64,000 nucleotides of DNA from Flavivirga algicola (GTDB taxonomy: Bacteria; Bacteroidota; Bacteroidia; Flavobacteriales; Flavobacteriaceae): NCBI RefSeq assembly GCF_012910715.1, contig NZ_JABBHF010000002.1:253001-317000 (forward strand). Direction: 5' to 3'. Shown piece after piece: positions 26,871-37,070 of the stretch (position 1 is its first letter; every line of letters starts with the position of its first letter). Position numbers and translations under genes: made by a program. A model generated the notes under the pieces. The model did not search any database. It had not been told where the DNA came from and worked only from the letters and a program-made list of their open reading frames with translations.

Positions 26871-27558
26871 TATTATTATTCTTTCTATGCTCTTTAACAA
26901 TTCCAAAAATTATGAGATAGACTGATATACCATAAGACAACATAATTAGAATATCCTGCATTGGAAGATCCATTTTAAATGTTTTTATTGCCATCATGCC
27001 TTCAGAAAGCATATAAAAAATAACACCAAAAAACACATATAAATAGCTAATCCTATCAACAACATCTTTTCTTAAAAAAGCAAACTGAATAAGTAATAAC
27101 GACACAAAAAAACTGAGTAATGCCGGTATAAAAAAATTCTTTAAGCTATTATAAAGTAAACTCACTATAAAAACGGTATAAGCAAATAGCACTATGGAAA
27201 AGGGAACCAGTCTCATAATATCAAAATCTGATCTATGAGATAATCGTAAGCTTAAAAAGATTTTTGCAAAACCAAAAATAGCCAAACTAGCACTTAAGAG
27301 AATAATATTAGTATGTTCTATAATAAGTATATCTCCTATTAAAAAACAGGATAATGACAAGATTACCCATGACTTTTTAATCTTTCTTTTCTCTGTAGTA
27401 TTATAACAGTAATATAAAAACAAAAGCAATGTTATAGGAGGCTTGGAGATGTAACGATATGGAAAAGAACTGAGATTTAGTTTGACTAAGATATCTATAG
27501 TTAAAACAACAAAGAAAAGGATAGTGAACTTTTTTTCATTTTTAAAAATGTGCGACAC
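26857..27558 (-). CDS. YhhN-like (lysoplasmalogenase/TMEM86 type) membrane protein
   Basis: This 233-residue protein has about eight hydrophobic segments. YhhN-family landmarks are a KPPITLLLFLYY helix, the FLIGDILII motif with its conserved acidic residue, and an FGFAKIFLSLRL helix. In animals the family hydrolyses the vinyl-ether of lysoplasmalogens; in bacteria the role is unclear. A second protein of the same layout is encoded at 28273-28980. The assignment is from overall pattern and is moderate. Confidence 0.6.
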   Translation of the reverse strand: MSHIFKNEKKFTILFFVVLTIDILVKLNLSSFPYRYISKPPITLLLFLYYCYNTTEKRKIKKSWVILSLSCFLIGDILIIEHTNIILLSASLAIFGFAKIFLSLRLSHRSDFDIMRLVPFSIVLFAYTVFIVSLLYNSLKNFFIPALLSFFVSLLLIQFAFLRKDVVDRISYLYVFFGVIFYMLSEGMMAIKTFKMDLPMQDILIMLSYGISVYLIIFGIVKEHRKNNNINPF

Positions 27559-27853
27559 TGTTTATCTTTTTAGGGGCTATTAAAGTTTACACCCTTTAAA
27601 AAATGTAAACCTTAGCTAATATAGAAAAATAGAATTGTATTAGCCAATTTCCTTCAAATTGAACAAAATTTTTCTGAGATTATTAAAATTAAAGAGGCAT
27701 CTATTATAAACAAAATAGGGAGTTTATTTAAAATATAGTGCTTGCCAATTATTATTCATATTTCTAACGAAGCATAAAATAACTTTCGTTTTTTCTACTT
27801 TTTAATAGCCTTTTTATTCTTTATTACTTCTACCTATGTCATTAATTTCATCT
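27559..27853. other. Non-coding stretch between the YhhN-like gene and the 95-aa gene
   Basis: This is 295 A+T-rich bases. I see no convincing reading frame, hairpin or promoter motif in it. Confidence 0.5.
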
Positions 27854-28141
27854 TTAATAACGACTACGGATTTCTTCCATTTTTTTTCTAAGAGAATATA
27901 AAATAAATACAGCCCCAAGTCCAAATGGTAAAGCTATGATAGTCAATATTAGGCTATTTTCTAAGTCTATATACATGATTCCAAACTCTACCAATAGCGC
28001 CAAAACTATTCCAGCCATAAAAGTTCCCGCATAATAAACAACAATACTTAATATGGCATACAGCCATTTATTTTGTTTGTATTCTTCTGATAAATCATAA
28101 AATCTTTTTCCGATAAAATAAATGAGTAAAATTCCTAGCAT
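27854..28141 (-). CDS. Small membrane protein
   Basis: This 95-residue protein has three hydrophobic segments (about residues 1-10, 26-48 and 60-80) and a charged C-terminus (LRKKMEEIRSRY). The segments carry glycines (YAGTFMAGIVLALLVEFGIMY). No family is recognised. It lies between the two YhhN-like genes on the same strand but with wide gaps (131 bp upstream and 295 bp downstream), so its transcription unit is uncertain. Confidence 0.6.
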   Translation of the reverse strand: MLGILLIYFIGKRFYDLSEEYKQNKWLYAILSIVVYYAGTFMAGIVLALLVEFGIMYIDLENSLILTIIALPFGLGAVFILYSLRKKMEEIRSRY

Positions 28142-28272
28142 AAAATATTTTAATTTAAAATAATTAATATCGTCATCTTCCTTGCCTTTTATTCATTTTG
28201 ATGAAAGACAACTTGTTTGATTTTAAGTACCAATAACATATAGATAAGAAAAGCTTTAACTTAAAAATTTAA

Positions 28273-28980
28273 TCAACTAAAAAGTTTCTTTTTAACAAAT
28301 AAAAAATTAGTTTCTTTAATTATACCAAGCACAATAAAATACTGAGATAAGCCATAAAACAACATAATTGTAATTGAATGGTAAGCAAAATCATTATCAT
28401 AAAAAAGCCTTAGCCCGGTAATATTATCTGATAAAACAGAAAACACAATACCAGTTAAAACCCAGCTATAGCTAGCTGAATTAACTTCTCCTTTTCTTAA
28501 ATAAGCAAATGCTATAGTGGTCACTGCTATAAACAAATACAGTAAAATAAGTAAAAAATAACTATTTAAATTGTTATAGATTGAAATTAAAAAGCCAACT
28601 AAATATACAAAACAAAAAGCTAAAAAAGGAGATAATTTAATCAAGCTAAAATCTCTTTTATTTGAAAAGCGAAAAACATAAAACACTTTTCCTAAAATGA
28701 AACAAAAAGTGCCTATAATAAAACAAATTGTTTGGGTGTGTAAAATCAAAAAAACATCACCTGCCAGAAAGCTCAATAAAGCGCAAATAACAAAAATTCG
28801 TTTTCGTTTAAAGTGCTCTTTATTATTAACCAGATAATATACTAATAGTAACGTTGTAACTAAACTTTTAGAAAAAAACCTACAAATTAGAATGTCAGGG
28901 TTAAGTTTTACTAAAATATCTATGAATAATACCGAGAAGAAAAGAGTTGAGAATAAATAAATATTTTTAAATAAAGCCAC
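28273..28980 (-). CDS. YhhN-like membrane protein (second copy)
   Basis: This 235-residue protein resembles the protein at 26857-27558 along its length. IDILVKLNPD here matches IDILVKLNLS there, SKSLVTTLLLVYYL matches SKPPITLLLFLYYC, and FLAGDVFLILHTQ matches FLIGDILIIEHTN. About eight membrane segments are predicted by eye. The pair is an old duplication. As with the first copy, a lysoplasmalogenase-like function is possible but unproven. Confidence 0.6.
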   Translation of the reverse strand: MALFKNIYLFSTLFFSVLFIDILVKLNPDILICRFFSKSLVTTLLLVYYLVNNKEHFKRKRIFVICALLSFLAGDVFLILHTQTICFIIGTFCFILGKVFYVFRFSNKRDFSLIKLSPFLAFCFVYLVGFLISIYNNLNSYFLLILLYLFIAVTTIAFAYLRKGEVNSASYSWVLTGIVFSVLSDNITGLRLFYDNDFAYHSITIMLFYGLSQYFIVLGIIKETNFLFVKKKLFS

Positions 28981-29034
28981 CGTTGTTATGCAGGTTTATG
29001 GAGATTTAAGAGCATTGCAATTTAGAACTTTTAT

Positions 29035-29943
29035 TTAATTAAAAAAATATATATCGTCATCTCCTTTTCCACCTTGACGTTTTGATGAAAAGTAACCTGT
29101 CTTATTTTCAGCATCAATAATTAGACTAAAATCATCTTGTTTGCTATTTAAAGGTTTTGGCATTTTTACAGCTTTTTTAAAAGTTCCATCCTCATTCATA
29201 ATACTTTTATAAATATCGAATCCACCAAATCCATTGGGTCTATTTGAAGCAAAATACAAGGTATTATCAGCACTTATAAAAGGAAACATCTCTCGGCTAT
29301 ACGAGTTGACTTTACTTCCTAAATTTTTTGGCTCGCCATAAGTACCACCATCAAAGATATCTACTTTAAAAATATCTGAACCGCCTCTTGTGTTCTCCCT
29401 CCCTCCCCTAATATTTGCTGTAAAATATAAGGTTTTCCCATCTTTACTTAAAGCAGGATGTGCATAAGAATATTTAGGATTGCAGAATGGCAAGACTCTA
29501 AAATTAGTCCAACCCAAGCCAGCCATAAACTCTCCTACCGAAATATGAAAGTTAGATTCTTTAAAGTTACCTTTTGGCATATTTTTCCTCGTATAATTTG
29601 TTGCCAAATAAATGTGTTTTCCATCAGGTGATATTGTTGCACTGGTAATATGAGATATGTGCTGTTTTGGATCTATTTGAACAAGTTTTATATTATTAAT
29701 AGAGCCTTCATCTAATAAATCACCTTCATAAATTGTTAGGATGGGGTTGCCCTCAAAACGTTTTACCCTACCCTTTTTATCTAATAAATATGATGTAAAA
29801 ACAACTTTTGAATCACTAATCTGCATCAAGCCAAAATGTGGATACTTAGTATTAATATCCAAGTTTTTAACAGTGTAATCCTTCGTTTGAGAAAAACCTA
29901 TCAGTCCAATTAAAAAGAGTATATAAAAAAATAACTTAAGCAT
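29035..29943 (-). CDS. PD40/WD40-like beta-propeller protein, exported
   Basis: This 302-residue protein has a signal peptide (MLKLFFYILFLIGLIGFSQ). Repeated TolB/PD40-type blades contain the pattern S-x-DGK-x-(I/L)-Y: TISPDGKHIYLATN, ALSKDGKTLYFTAN, FISADNTLYFASN and INAENKTGYFSS-like at the end. GGFDIYKS and GGSDIFKVD segments occur between blades, as in the OmpA-associated PD40 proteins of Bacteroidota. No OmpA or TPR domain is fused, so it is a stand-alone propeller. Its partner is unknown. Confidence 0.82.
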   Translation of the reverse strand: MLKLFFYILFLIGLIGFSQTKDYTVKNLDINTKYPHFGLMQISDSKVVFTSYLLDKKGRVKRFEGNPILTIYEGDLLDEGSINNIKLVQIDPKQHISHITSATISPDGKHIYLATNYTRKNMPKGNFKESNFHISVGEFMAGLGWTNFRVLPFCNPKYSYAHPALSKDGKTLYFTANIRGGRENTRGGSDIFKVDIFDGGTYGEPKNLGSKVNSYSREMFPFISADNTLYFASNRPNGFGGFDIYKSIMNEDGTFKKAVKMPKPLNSKQDDFSLIIDAENKTGYFSSKRQGGKGDDDIYFFN

Positions 29944-30016
29944 AAAGCAATGTACACAAACAAATATAATGATTTGAATTCAAATCGATTACAATGCGCT
30001 ATTGCCGATTTATAAA

Positions 30017-31192
30017 TTATTCTCTTCTATATTTTTTGGTTTCTTCGAAAACATGTTCCAGAATTGCCTGATCCTGTTCTGTAAATTCCTTATTACGCCT
30101 AGCCATAACAATGCCAGCTACTTCAAATGCTTTCTTGGTTAAATAGGTTGTAAAACCATTACTGCCTCCCCAGCTAAAACTTGGCACAAAATTTCTTGGA
30201 AATCCGCTGCCAAAAATATTAGCACTAACACCTACAACGGTTCCTGTGTTGAACATCGTGTTGATACCACATTTACTGTGATCTCCCATCATGAGCCCAC
30301 AAAACTGCAATCCCGTCTTAGCAAAACCTTCAGTTTCATAATCCCACAAACGCACTTCGGCGTAATTATTTTTTAAATTAGACGTATTAGTATCTGCTCC
30401 TAGGTTGCACCATTCTCCCAAAACAGAATTCCCCAAAAAGCCATCATGACCTTTATTCGAGTTAGCAAATAAAACTGCGTTGTTAACCTCACCGCCTACT
30501 TTACTACTAGGTCCAATGGTTGTTGGCCCATAAATCTTTGCAGCTAACTTCACCATAGCATTTTCACATAAAGCAAAAGCTCCGCGTATAATGCTTCCTT
30601 CCATTATCTCTGTATTCTTACCAATGTAAATAGGTCCTCCGCTAGCATTAAGTGTTACAAACTCCAATTTAGCTCCTTCTTCTACAAAAATATTCTCTGG
30701 AGCAATCACATTGTTACTCGATGGTATGGGTTGCGACGTTCTATCTTTTGTAAGTAAGTTAAAATCTTCTTGAATAGCTTCTCCATTCTTAGAAAAAATA
30801 TCCCAAGTATTTTCAATCTTTATAATATGACTCTCAAATTCAAATTTTTCAAAAGCATTGAAGTCTATATCCTCTTGTCCTTCTTTAGCAAAAAATGCAA
30901 TAATAGTATCGTCTTTAAAAATGGCTTGGTGCTCTTTTAAATCTTTTATTTTGTTTACCAATTCAAAATTTGGAAGGCATGATGCATTAATCATCACATT
31001 TTCTTCCAGTTCTACCATAGGATATTTATCAGATAGATAGTCTTCGGTAATAGTTGTCGTTGTGGTTTTCAAAAAAGCTTCCCACTTTTCACGAATGGTT
31101 AAAATTCCAACCCTAATATCGGCTACTGGTCTGGTAAATGTAAACGGCAACAAATTGTTACGAGAAGATCCATCAAAAAGAATGTAATTCAT
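30017..31192 (-). CDS. GlmU-family protein (Bacteroidota alternative sugar nucleotidyltransferase)
   Basis: This 391-residue protein opens MNYILFDGSSRNNLLPFTFT and RPVADIRVGILTIREKW, the hallmark of the alternative GlmU-like family of Bacteroidota. A divergent nucleotidyltransferase-like N-terminus is followed by a left-handed beta-helix from about residue 170 with hexapeptide-type repeats (GGPIYIGKNTEIMEGSIIRG, AKIYGPTTIGPSSKVGGEV). The family is thought to supply UDP-GlcNAc-pathway activity in organisms without a standard GlmU. It lies between the propeller gene and rpmE2, with the L31 terminator upstream. Confidence 0.88.
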   Translation of the reverse strand: MNYILFDGSSRNNLLPFTFTRPVADIRVGILTIREKWEAFLKTTTTTITEDYLSDKYPMVELEENVMINASCLPNFELVNKIKDLKEHQAIFKDDTIIAFFAKEGQEDIDFNAFEKFEFESHIIKIENTWDIFSKNGEAIQEDFNLLTKDRTSQPIPSSNNVIAPENIFVEEGAKLEFVTLNASGGPIYIGKNTEIMEGSIIRGAFALCENAMVKLAAKIYGPTTIGPSSKVGGEVNNAVLFANSNKGHDGFLGNSVLGEWCNLGADTNTSNLKNNYAEVRLWDYETEGFAKTGLQFCGLMMGDHSKCGINTMFNTGTVVGVSANIFGSGFPRNFVPSFSWGGSNGFTTYLTKKAFEVAGIVMARRNKEFTEQDQAILEHVFEETKKYRRE

Positions 31193-31293
31193 AAAAAATC
31201 AAAATTATGAGTTAAGAAGCTACAAGTTTTGTACGTTTTACTATCGCATGTATTATTTATACATTCAAAAGTAACTCAATTAGATAAAATATA

Positions 31294-31320
31294 AAAGCCT
31301 TTCATAAACTGAAAGGCTTT
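31294..31320 (-). terminator. Rho-independent terminator of rpmE2
   Basis: AAAGCCTTTCA and TGAAAGGCTTT form an 11-bp stem with a five-base loop. It lies 37 bp beyond the L31 stop codon and ahead of the GlmU-like gene, and T-rich sequence follows on the minus strand. Confidence 0.82.
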
Positions 31321-31357
31321 ATAAATATTTATATTACGAATATGAATTGCGCTTAAA

Positions 31358-31609
31358 TTATTTTTTAAATTTAGCGTATTTTGTCTTGAATTTATCAATA
31401 CGACCAGCAGTATCTACTAATTTAGATTTACCAGTGTAATAAGGGTGAGAAGTTCTTGATATCTCCATTTTAACAAGTGGATACTCAACACCATCAACTT
31501 CAATAGTTTCATTAGTATCTGCAGTAGATTTTGTTAAAAACACATCATCATTAGACATATCTTTAAATGCTACTAATCTATAATTTTCTGGATGTATACC
31601 TTTTCTCAT
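31358..31609 (-). CDS. rpmE2: 50S ribosomal protein L31, type B
   Basis: This is an 83-residue L31 of the type B (zinc-independent) class. It begins MRKGIHPENYRLVAFKDM and ends in a lysine-rich tail, has the TSHPYYTGKSKLVDTAGR motif, and lacks the CxxC zinc ligands. The ATG at 31609 is chosen; the frame has a GTG one codon earlier. The gene has its own promoter and terminator. Confidence 0.96.
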   Translation of the reverse strand: MRKGIHPENYRLVAFKDMSNDDVFLTKSTADTNETIEVDGVEYPLVKMEISRTSHPYYTGKSKLVDTAGRIDKFKTKYAKFKK

Positions 31610-31645
31610 CACTAAATGCTTTTATTCTTTACAATTTTCGAGCTG

Positions 31646-31675
31646 CAAATTTAAGTATTTTTTATAAATCCGCAA
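31646..31675 (-). promoter_or_regulatory. rpmE2 promoter (-33 and -7 boxes)
   Basis: On the minus strand TTG (31673-31675) is followed after 19 bases by TAAATTTG (31646-31653). The spacing and boxes are the same as at rpmH. Confidence 0.8.
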
Positions 31676-31768
31676 TATTTTTTATTATTTTTTATTTTAA
31701 CCTTTTCGTGTAACATTTTATTATATTAGTATACTAACAGATCAACTAACATTTTTAAACAAAATATT

Positions 31769-32299
31769 ATGGAAAAATCTTTAAAGTCTATTGCTTCAAA
31801 TTACGGACTATATTTAGGTGCAATACTGGCTCTTTTAACCGTTGTGGCTTACGCTGTAAGCCTTGATTTACTAACAAACATGTGGTACGGAATTTTTATT
31901 CTAATAACAATAATAGTCTTAGGAATTATTTCAGTTGCCAAAACAAAACAACTTCAAAATGGATATGCCTCTTTTAAGGAAGCGTTTACTGCATACTTTT
32001 TCACTGTTTTAATTGGCTTAGTAATAAGCACTCTGGTTTCTTATCTATTATTTAATTTTATCGATACTGATGCTGCAGAGGTATTGAAAGAAAAGACTAT
32101 TGAACAAACCGTTCAAACACTTGAAAGTTTTAATGTTCCTAGTGAGAAGATAGCCGAGTCTGTTGAGCAAATTGAGTCTCAAAATCAATATTCGTTAGGA
32201 AACATTTTTAAAGGACTGGCAGGATATTTAGTGCTTTTTAGTATTATCGGGTTAATTGTTGCTGCTGCGATGAAAAAAAGTAAGCCAGACACAGAATAA
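31769..32299 (+). CDS. DUF4199 membrane protein
   Basis: This 176-residue protein fits DUF4199, common in Bacteroidota. Two N-terminal membrane helices (residues 12-30 and 36-55) come first. The conserved QLQNGYASFKEAF motif follows with a third helix (TAYFFTVLIGLVISTLVSYLLF). After a charged, coiled-coil-like stretch there is a final helix. It precedes the GtrB-like glycosyltransferase gene by 39 bp, a frequent pairing in Flavobacteriia. The function is unknown. Confidence 0.85.
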   Translation: MEKSLKSIASNYGLYLGAILALLTVVAYAVSLDLLTNMWYGIFILITIIVLGIISVAKTKQLQNGYASFKEAFTAYFFTVLIGLVISTLVSYLLFNFIDTDAAEVLKEKTIEQTVQTLESFNVPSEKIAESVEQIESQNQYSLGNIFKGLAGYLVLFSIIGLIVAAAMKKSKPDTE

Positions 32300-32338
32300 A
32301 TTCATTATTTTTGAATATTGAATTTTGAAAATATTTAA

Positions 32339-33289
32339 ATGAATATATCTGTAGTTATACCACTACTAAACGAACAAGACTCTTTAACAGAATTATATGA
32401 TTGGATTGCAAAAGTTATGCAATCCAATCATTTTTCATATGAAATTATTTTCATTGATGACGGCAGTACAGATAATTCCTGGCAAATTATTTCTCAATTA
32501 GCATCACAAAACAATCACGTAAAAGGCATTCGCTTTTTTAAAAATTTTGGAAAATCCCAAGCACTACATGCTGGCTTTGAAAAAGCCAAGGGCAATGTGG
32601 TTATTACTATGGATGCAGACTTGCAGGATAATCCTGATGAAATTCCAGAACTCTACAATATGATTACAAATGGTGGCTACGATCTGGTTTCTGGATGGAA
32701 AAAGAAGCGTTACGATTCTGTTATTGCTAAAAACTTGCCATCAAAATTATTCAATTGGGCTGCTAGAAAAACATCTGGTGTTAAATTAAACGACTTTAAT
32801 TGCGGACTTAAAGCATATCACTTAAATGTTGTTAAAAATATTGATGTTAACGGTGAAATGCATCGATACATTCCTGTATTATCTAAAAATGCAGGGTTTA
32901 CAAAAATTGGTGAGAAAATAGTACAACATCAAGCTAGAAAATATGGAGAAACAAAATTCGGTATGAATCGCTTTGTCCATGGTTTTTTAGATTTAATCAC
33001 TATTTGGTTCTTGTCACGCTTCGGTAAACGCCCTATGCATCTATTTGGCGCATTAGGTTTTATTATGTTTACCATTGGTTTTGGATTTGCATTCTATTTA
33101 GGTATCGATAAACTATTTTTAAATCCAACGGGCAGACTTATTACAGAACGTCCTCAATTTTATATTGCCCTTTCAACCATGGTTATCGGCACACAATTTT
33201 TTGTTGCTGGCTTTTTAGGTGAAATTGTTTTGCGTACCAAACAAGGCAAAAAGCGCTATTATATTAAAAAGGAACTGAACTTTAATTAG
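32339..33289 (+). CDS. Polyprenyl-phosphate glycosyltransferase (GtrB/DPM-like, GT2)
   Basis: This is a 316-residue protein. The GT-A domain opens NISVVIPLLNEQDSLTELYD, with FIDDGSTDNSW and the metal-binding DADLQDNPDEIPEL motif typical of undecaprenyl-phosphate glucosyl/mannosyl/GlcNAc transferases. Two C-terminal membrane helices (about residues 232-255 and 272-300) anchor it. It transfers a sugar to a polyprenyl phosphate at the cytoplasmic face. The DUF4199 gene lies upstream and a phosphosugar mutase gene downstream. Confidence 0.9.
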   Translation: MNISVVIPLLNEQDSLTELYDWIAKVMQSNHFSYEIIFIDDGSTDNSWQIISQLASQNNHVKGIRFFKNFGKSQALHAGFEKAKGNVVITMDADLQDNPDEIPELYNMITNGGYDLVSGWKKKRYDSVIAKNLPSKLFNWAARKTSGVKLNDFNCGLKAYHLNVVKNIDVNGEMHRYIPVLSKNAGFTKIGEKIVQHQARKYGETKFGMNRFVHGFLDLITIWFLSRFGKRPMHLFGALGFIMFTIGFGFAFYLGIDKLFLNPTGRLITERPQFYIALSTMVIGTQFFVAGFLGEIVLRTKQGKKRYYIKKELNFN

Positions 33290-33406
33290 CATTCATACTT
33301 TTTCAAAAAAATACAACCTACTAATGCCTTATAAAAATACTAAAACGTTTGCGTTATTAAATATTAGTTCAACGTGAAAAACAAAGATATTATCTCGTTA
33401 ATTGAT

Positions 33407-33414
33407 TATTTTTG
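33407..33414 (+). promoter_or_regulatory. Bacteroidota -7 element of the phosphosugar mutase gene
   Basis: TATTTTTG matches TAnnTTTG and lies 19 bp before the ATG at 33433, giving a short leader. No -33 TTG at standard spacing was seen. Confidence 0.55.
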
Positions 33415-33432
33415 CATTTATTTAACTGACAT

Positions 33433-35163
33433 ATGATTTACATAGAACCAAAAATTTTAGATAGAATCAATACATGGTTAACGCCAACTTTTGATAATGA
33501 AACTCAAGCATTCATTAAAGACAGCATTGCTAGCAATCCAAAAGACATTCAAGAAAGTTTTTATAAAGACTTAGAATTTGGAACTGGTGGTATGCGAGGT
33601 ATTATGGGAGTTGGAACCAACCGCATCAATAAATATACTTTAGGAAAAAGTACTCAGGGATTAAGTGATTATTTACACAAATCGTTTCCAAACGAAAATC
33701 CAAAAGCTGTTATCGCATACGATTGCAGACACAATAGCAAGACATTAGCTAAAGTTGTTGCTGATGTTTTTTCGGCAAATAGTATTGAAGTTTATTTGTT
33801 TGAGGATTTACGTGCTACACCAGAATTATCTTTTGCCGTTAAACATTTAAACTGTCATTGTGGTATCGTTTTAACAGCTTCCCATAACCCGCCAGAATAC
33901 AATGGATATAAAGTATATTGGCAAGATGGAGGCCAACTAGTTCCGCCACATGACGATGCCTTAATACAAGTTATAAACAACCTTGACTACGCCAATATAA
34001 AATTTGAAGCGAATAACGATCTTATTCATTACATAGGAAAGGATGTTGATGATACGTTTATAAATGCTTCAGTAAAAAATGGTAGTTGTGGAGCTTCACA
34101 AGAAGCCAAAGACAACTTAAACATTGTATTCACATCACTTCACGGTACGTCAATTACAGCAGTCCCAGAAACTTTAAAGCGTGCTGGATACAAAAATGTT
34201 CATATCGTAAAAGAACAAGAAGTCCCTGATGGTGATTTTCCAACCGTAGCATCACCTAATCCAGAAGAGCCTGCCGCATTAAAAATGGCATTGGAGTTAG
34301 CAGACAAAGTAGGTGCCGATATCGTTATAGGAACCGATCCTGATTGTGACAGATTGGGCGTTGCTGTTCGTAATTCAGAGAATAAGCTACAATTGCTTAA
34401 TGGGAATCAAACTATGGTTATGATGACCGATTTCTTATTAAAGCAATGGAAAGCTGAAGGAAAAATTAAAGGAAAAGGATTTATTGCCTCAACCATAGTA
34501 TCTACACCCATGCTTAATAAGCTTGCCGAAGCTTATAGCGTAGATAGCAAAATTGTATTAACAGGTTTTAAATGGATAGCTAAATTAATAAAAGATTTCC
34601 CTGAGCTTGATTTTATTGGTGGTGGCGAAGAAAGTTTTGGTTTTATGGTAGGTGATTTTGTTAGAGATAAAGATGCTGTTACCTCAACACTTCTAGCTTG
34701 CGAAATAGCTGCACAGTGTAAAGCTAATGGTAGTTCTTTTTTCAGTGAGCTTATAAATTTATATGCTGAACACGGGTTTTACAAAGAGCGCTTGATATCG
34801 CTTACCAAAAAAGGTATTGAAGGTGCCGAAGAAATTAAGCAAATGATGATCGATGCACGTGAAAACCCTTTAACTGAAGTCAATGGATCTAAGGTAATTA
34901 AAGTTGAAGATTATCAATTATCTGTTAGTAAAAACATGATTTCTGGTGAAGAAAGTACGATTGACATTCCAAAATCCAATGTATTGATTTATTATACAGA
35001 AGATGGCAGCCAAATAGCACTAAGACCTAGTGGAACAGAACCAAAAATAAAATTCTACGTTAGTGTAAATGACGATTTAGAATCTGTTGATGCTTTTTAT
35101 GATACCGAAGCTAAGCTAGAATCTAAAATAGATGCTATTTTAAAAGATATGAAACTTAATTAA
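33433..35163 (+). CDS. Phosphoglucomutase/phosphomannomutase family (phospho-sugar mutase)
   Basis: This is a 576-residue alpha-D-phosphohexomutase with all four active-site segments. The phosphoserine loop is [13 protein letters not shown] (Ser150), the metal loop is [10 protein letters not shown], the sugar loop is GGGEESFGF, and the phosphate loop is [11 protein letters not shown]. It interconverts hexose 1- and 6-phosphates; the long Bacteroidota form usually acts on glucose and/or mannose phosphate. It supplies sugar phosphates for cell-envelope glycans and sits next to the GtrB-like and exporter genes. Confidence 0.95.
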   Translation: MIYIEPKILDRINTWLTPTFDNETQAFIKDSIASNPKDIQESFYKDLEFGTGGMRGIMGVGTNRINKYTLGKSTQGLSDYLHKSFPNENPKAVIAYDCRHNSKTLAKVVADVFSANSIEVYLFEDLRATPELSFAVKHLNCHCGIVLTASHNPPEYNGYKVYWQDGGQLVPPHDDALIQVINNLDYANIKFEANNDLIHYIGKDVDDTFINASVKNGSCGASQEAKDNLNIVFTSLHGTSITAVPETLKRAGYKNVHIVKEQEVPDGDFPTVASPNPEEPAALKMALELADKVGADIVIGTDPDCDRLGVAVRNSENKLQLLNGNQTMVMMTDFLLKQWKAEGKIKGKGFIASTIVSTPMLNKLAEAYSVDSKIVLTGFKWIAKLIKDFPELDFIGGGEESFGFMVGDFVRDKDAVTSTLLACEIAAQCKANGSSFFSELINLYAEHGFYKERLISLTKKGIEGAEEIKQMMIDARENPLTEVNGSKVIKVEDYQLSVSKNMISGEESTIDIPKSNVLIYYTEDGSQIALRPSGTEPKIKFYVSVNDDLESVDAFYDTEAKLESKIDAILKDMKLN

Positions 35164-35216
35164 TGAAACATTTAATTCATTCTAGAATAGCTTTAAAACA
35201 TAACAAATACTACTAG

Positions 35217-37052
35217 ATGAGTCATTTTGTAAATATTCTACGATACGCAAAGCCATATAAAAGATTTGCTATAGGACATATTATATCCAATGTGTTTTTT
35301 GCCTTATTTGGCACATTATCCTTCATTTCTTTAAAACCGATGTTGGATGTCATTTTTAAAGAAAATAAAATAGCTCCAACAACAAAACCCATTTATGAAG
35401 GTTATATGGAAATTGGAGATTATGTTGAAAACTATTTGGCATATGAAATGAATCAATTTACCGGTGGGGATAAATCAAAAGCCCTATTATTTACAGTTGG
35501 TTTAATTGTTATCATGTTTTTACTCAAAAACTTATCTGGTTATTTGGCAAACTACTTTTTAGTGTTTTTGCGTAATGGCGTTATAAGAGATCTTAGAAAT
35601 AGAGTTTATAAAAAAACCATAGAGCTGCCTTTATCGTATTTATCAGAACAACGAAAAGGGGACATTTTAGCTAGGGTTACCAGTGATGTTTTAGATTTAC
35701 AATATTCTTTCCTATCTGTATTAGAACTTATTGTAAGAGAGCCGTTAACTATTATATTCACAATAGCGGCTATGCTCATTATAAGTGCAAAACTTACGCT
35801 CTTTGTATTTATTTTTATTCCTATAATGGGGTTTATTATATCTAAAATTGGCAAAAGTTTAAAACGAAAATCTGATCGCGTTCAAAAAGAACAAGGCTTA
35901 TTTTTATCCACTTTAGAAGAAACCTTAACAGGTTTAAGAATCATTAAAGGTTTTAGTGCAGAAAATAAATTCAATGAAAAGTTTCAAGAATCTACATCTA
36001 GGTTTTATAAGTTTTCTAATAAATTAATGAACAGGCAAAACTTAGCATCTCCTTCCAGTGAATTTTTAGGAATTTGTATGATCGCTGTTATATTATGGTA
36101 TGGAGGTAGTTTAGTTCTAACTAAAGACCAGAACTTAGCACTAGACAGTACCAGCTTCTTAATCTACATGGGGTTATCTTATCAAATATTAACACCTGCC
36201 AAAGCTATTTCACGTGGGCTTTATAATATTAAAAAAGGAGGTGCCGCAGCTGAAAGAATTCAAGAAATCATTGATACCCCTAACCCTTTAAAGGATAAAG
36301 AAAATGCCATTGCAAAAATGAGTTTTGATTCTGAAATAGAATTTAAAAACATTTCTTTTAAATATGAGGACGATTATGTACTGAAAAACTTCTCATTAAC
36401 TATCCCTAAAGGAAAAACGGTAGCTTTGGTTGGACAATCTGGAAGTGGAAAATCAACTATTGCCAATTTAATAACACGTTTTTACGATGTTAACAAAGGA
36501 GAAATTTCAATAGACGGTATAGATATTCGAGATTTAACAACTGATTCCTTAAGACGTCAATTAGGTATAGTAACTCAAGATGCTATTTTATTTAACGATA
36601 GTATAAAGAATAATTTAAAACTTGGTAATGACAATGCCAATGATAATGACATCATTGAAGCCTTAAAAATTGCCAATGCCTGGGAATTTGTTAAGGATTT
36701 GCCCGAAACTATTAATACAAATATCGGAGACTCAGGAAATAAGCTTTCTGGTGGTCAAAAGCAACGTTTAAGTATCGCTCGTGCAGTTCTTAAAAGTCCG
36801 CCTATTATGGTTTTAGATGAAGCAACTTCGGCTCTGGATACCGAGAGTGAACGTTTAGTACAAGTCGCTTTAGAAAATATGATGAAAAACAGAACTTCTA
36901 TTGTTATTGCACATAGATTATCTACCATACAAAATGCCGATGAAATTATAGTTCTTAATAAAGGGGAAATTGTCGAACAAGGTAAACATAAAGATCTTAT
37001 TAGTAAAAAAGGAACCTACTACAAACTTGTAGAAATGCAAAGTTTCGGATAA
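35217..37052 (+). CDS. MsbA-like ABC exporter (half-transporter)
   Basis: This 611-residue protein has a membrane domain of six segments (residues 18-330) and an ATPase with canonical motifs. Walker A is G406-Q-S-G-S-G-K-S413, the signature is LSGGQKQRLSIARA, Walker B plus D-loop is VLDEATSALD, and the H-loop is IVIAHRLSTI. Residues about 40-85 hold an inserted loop with charged residues. It resembles lipid flippases such as MsbA. It comes 53 bp after the phosphosugar mutase gene and has a strong terminator after it. Confidence 0.92.
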   Translation: MSHFVNILRYAKPYKRFAIGHIISNVFFALFGTLSFISLKPMLDVIFKENKIAPTTKPIYEGYMEIGDYVENYLAYEMNQFTGGDKSKALLFTVGLIVIMFLLKNLSGYLANYFLVFLRNGVIRDLRNRVYKKTIELPLSYLSEQRKGDILARVTSDVLDLQYSFLSVLELIVREPLTIIFTIAAMLIISAKLTLFVFIFIPIMGFIISKIGKSLKRKSDRVQKEQGLFLSTLEETLTGLRIIKGFSAENKFNEKFQESTSRFYKFSNKLMNRQNLASPSSEFLGICMIAVILWYGGSLVLTKDQNLALDSTSFLIYMGLSYQILTPAKAISRGLYNIKKGGAAAERIQEIIDTPNPLKDKENAIAKMSFDSEIEFKNISFKYEDDYVLKNFSLTIPKGKTVALVGQSGSGKSTIANLITRFYDVNKGEISIDGIDIRDLTTDSLRRQLGIVTQDAILFNDSIKNNLKLGNDNANDNDIIEALKIANAWEFVKDLPETINTNIGDSGNKLSGGQKQRLSIARAVLKSPPIMVLDEATSALDTESERLVQVALENMMKNRTSIVIAHRLSTIQNADEIIVLNKGEIVEQGKHKDLISKKGTYYKLVEMQSFG

Positions 37053-37070
37053 TATTAATAACTAAAAAGT

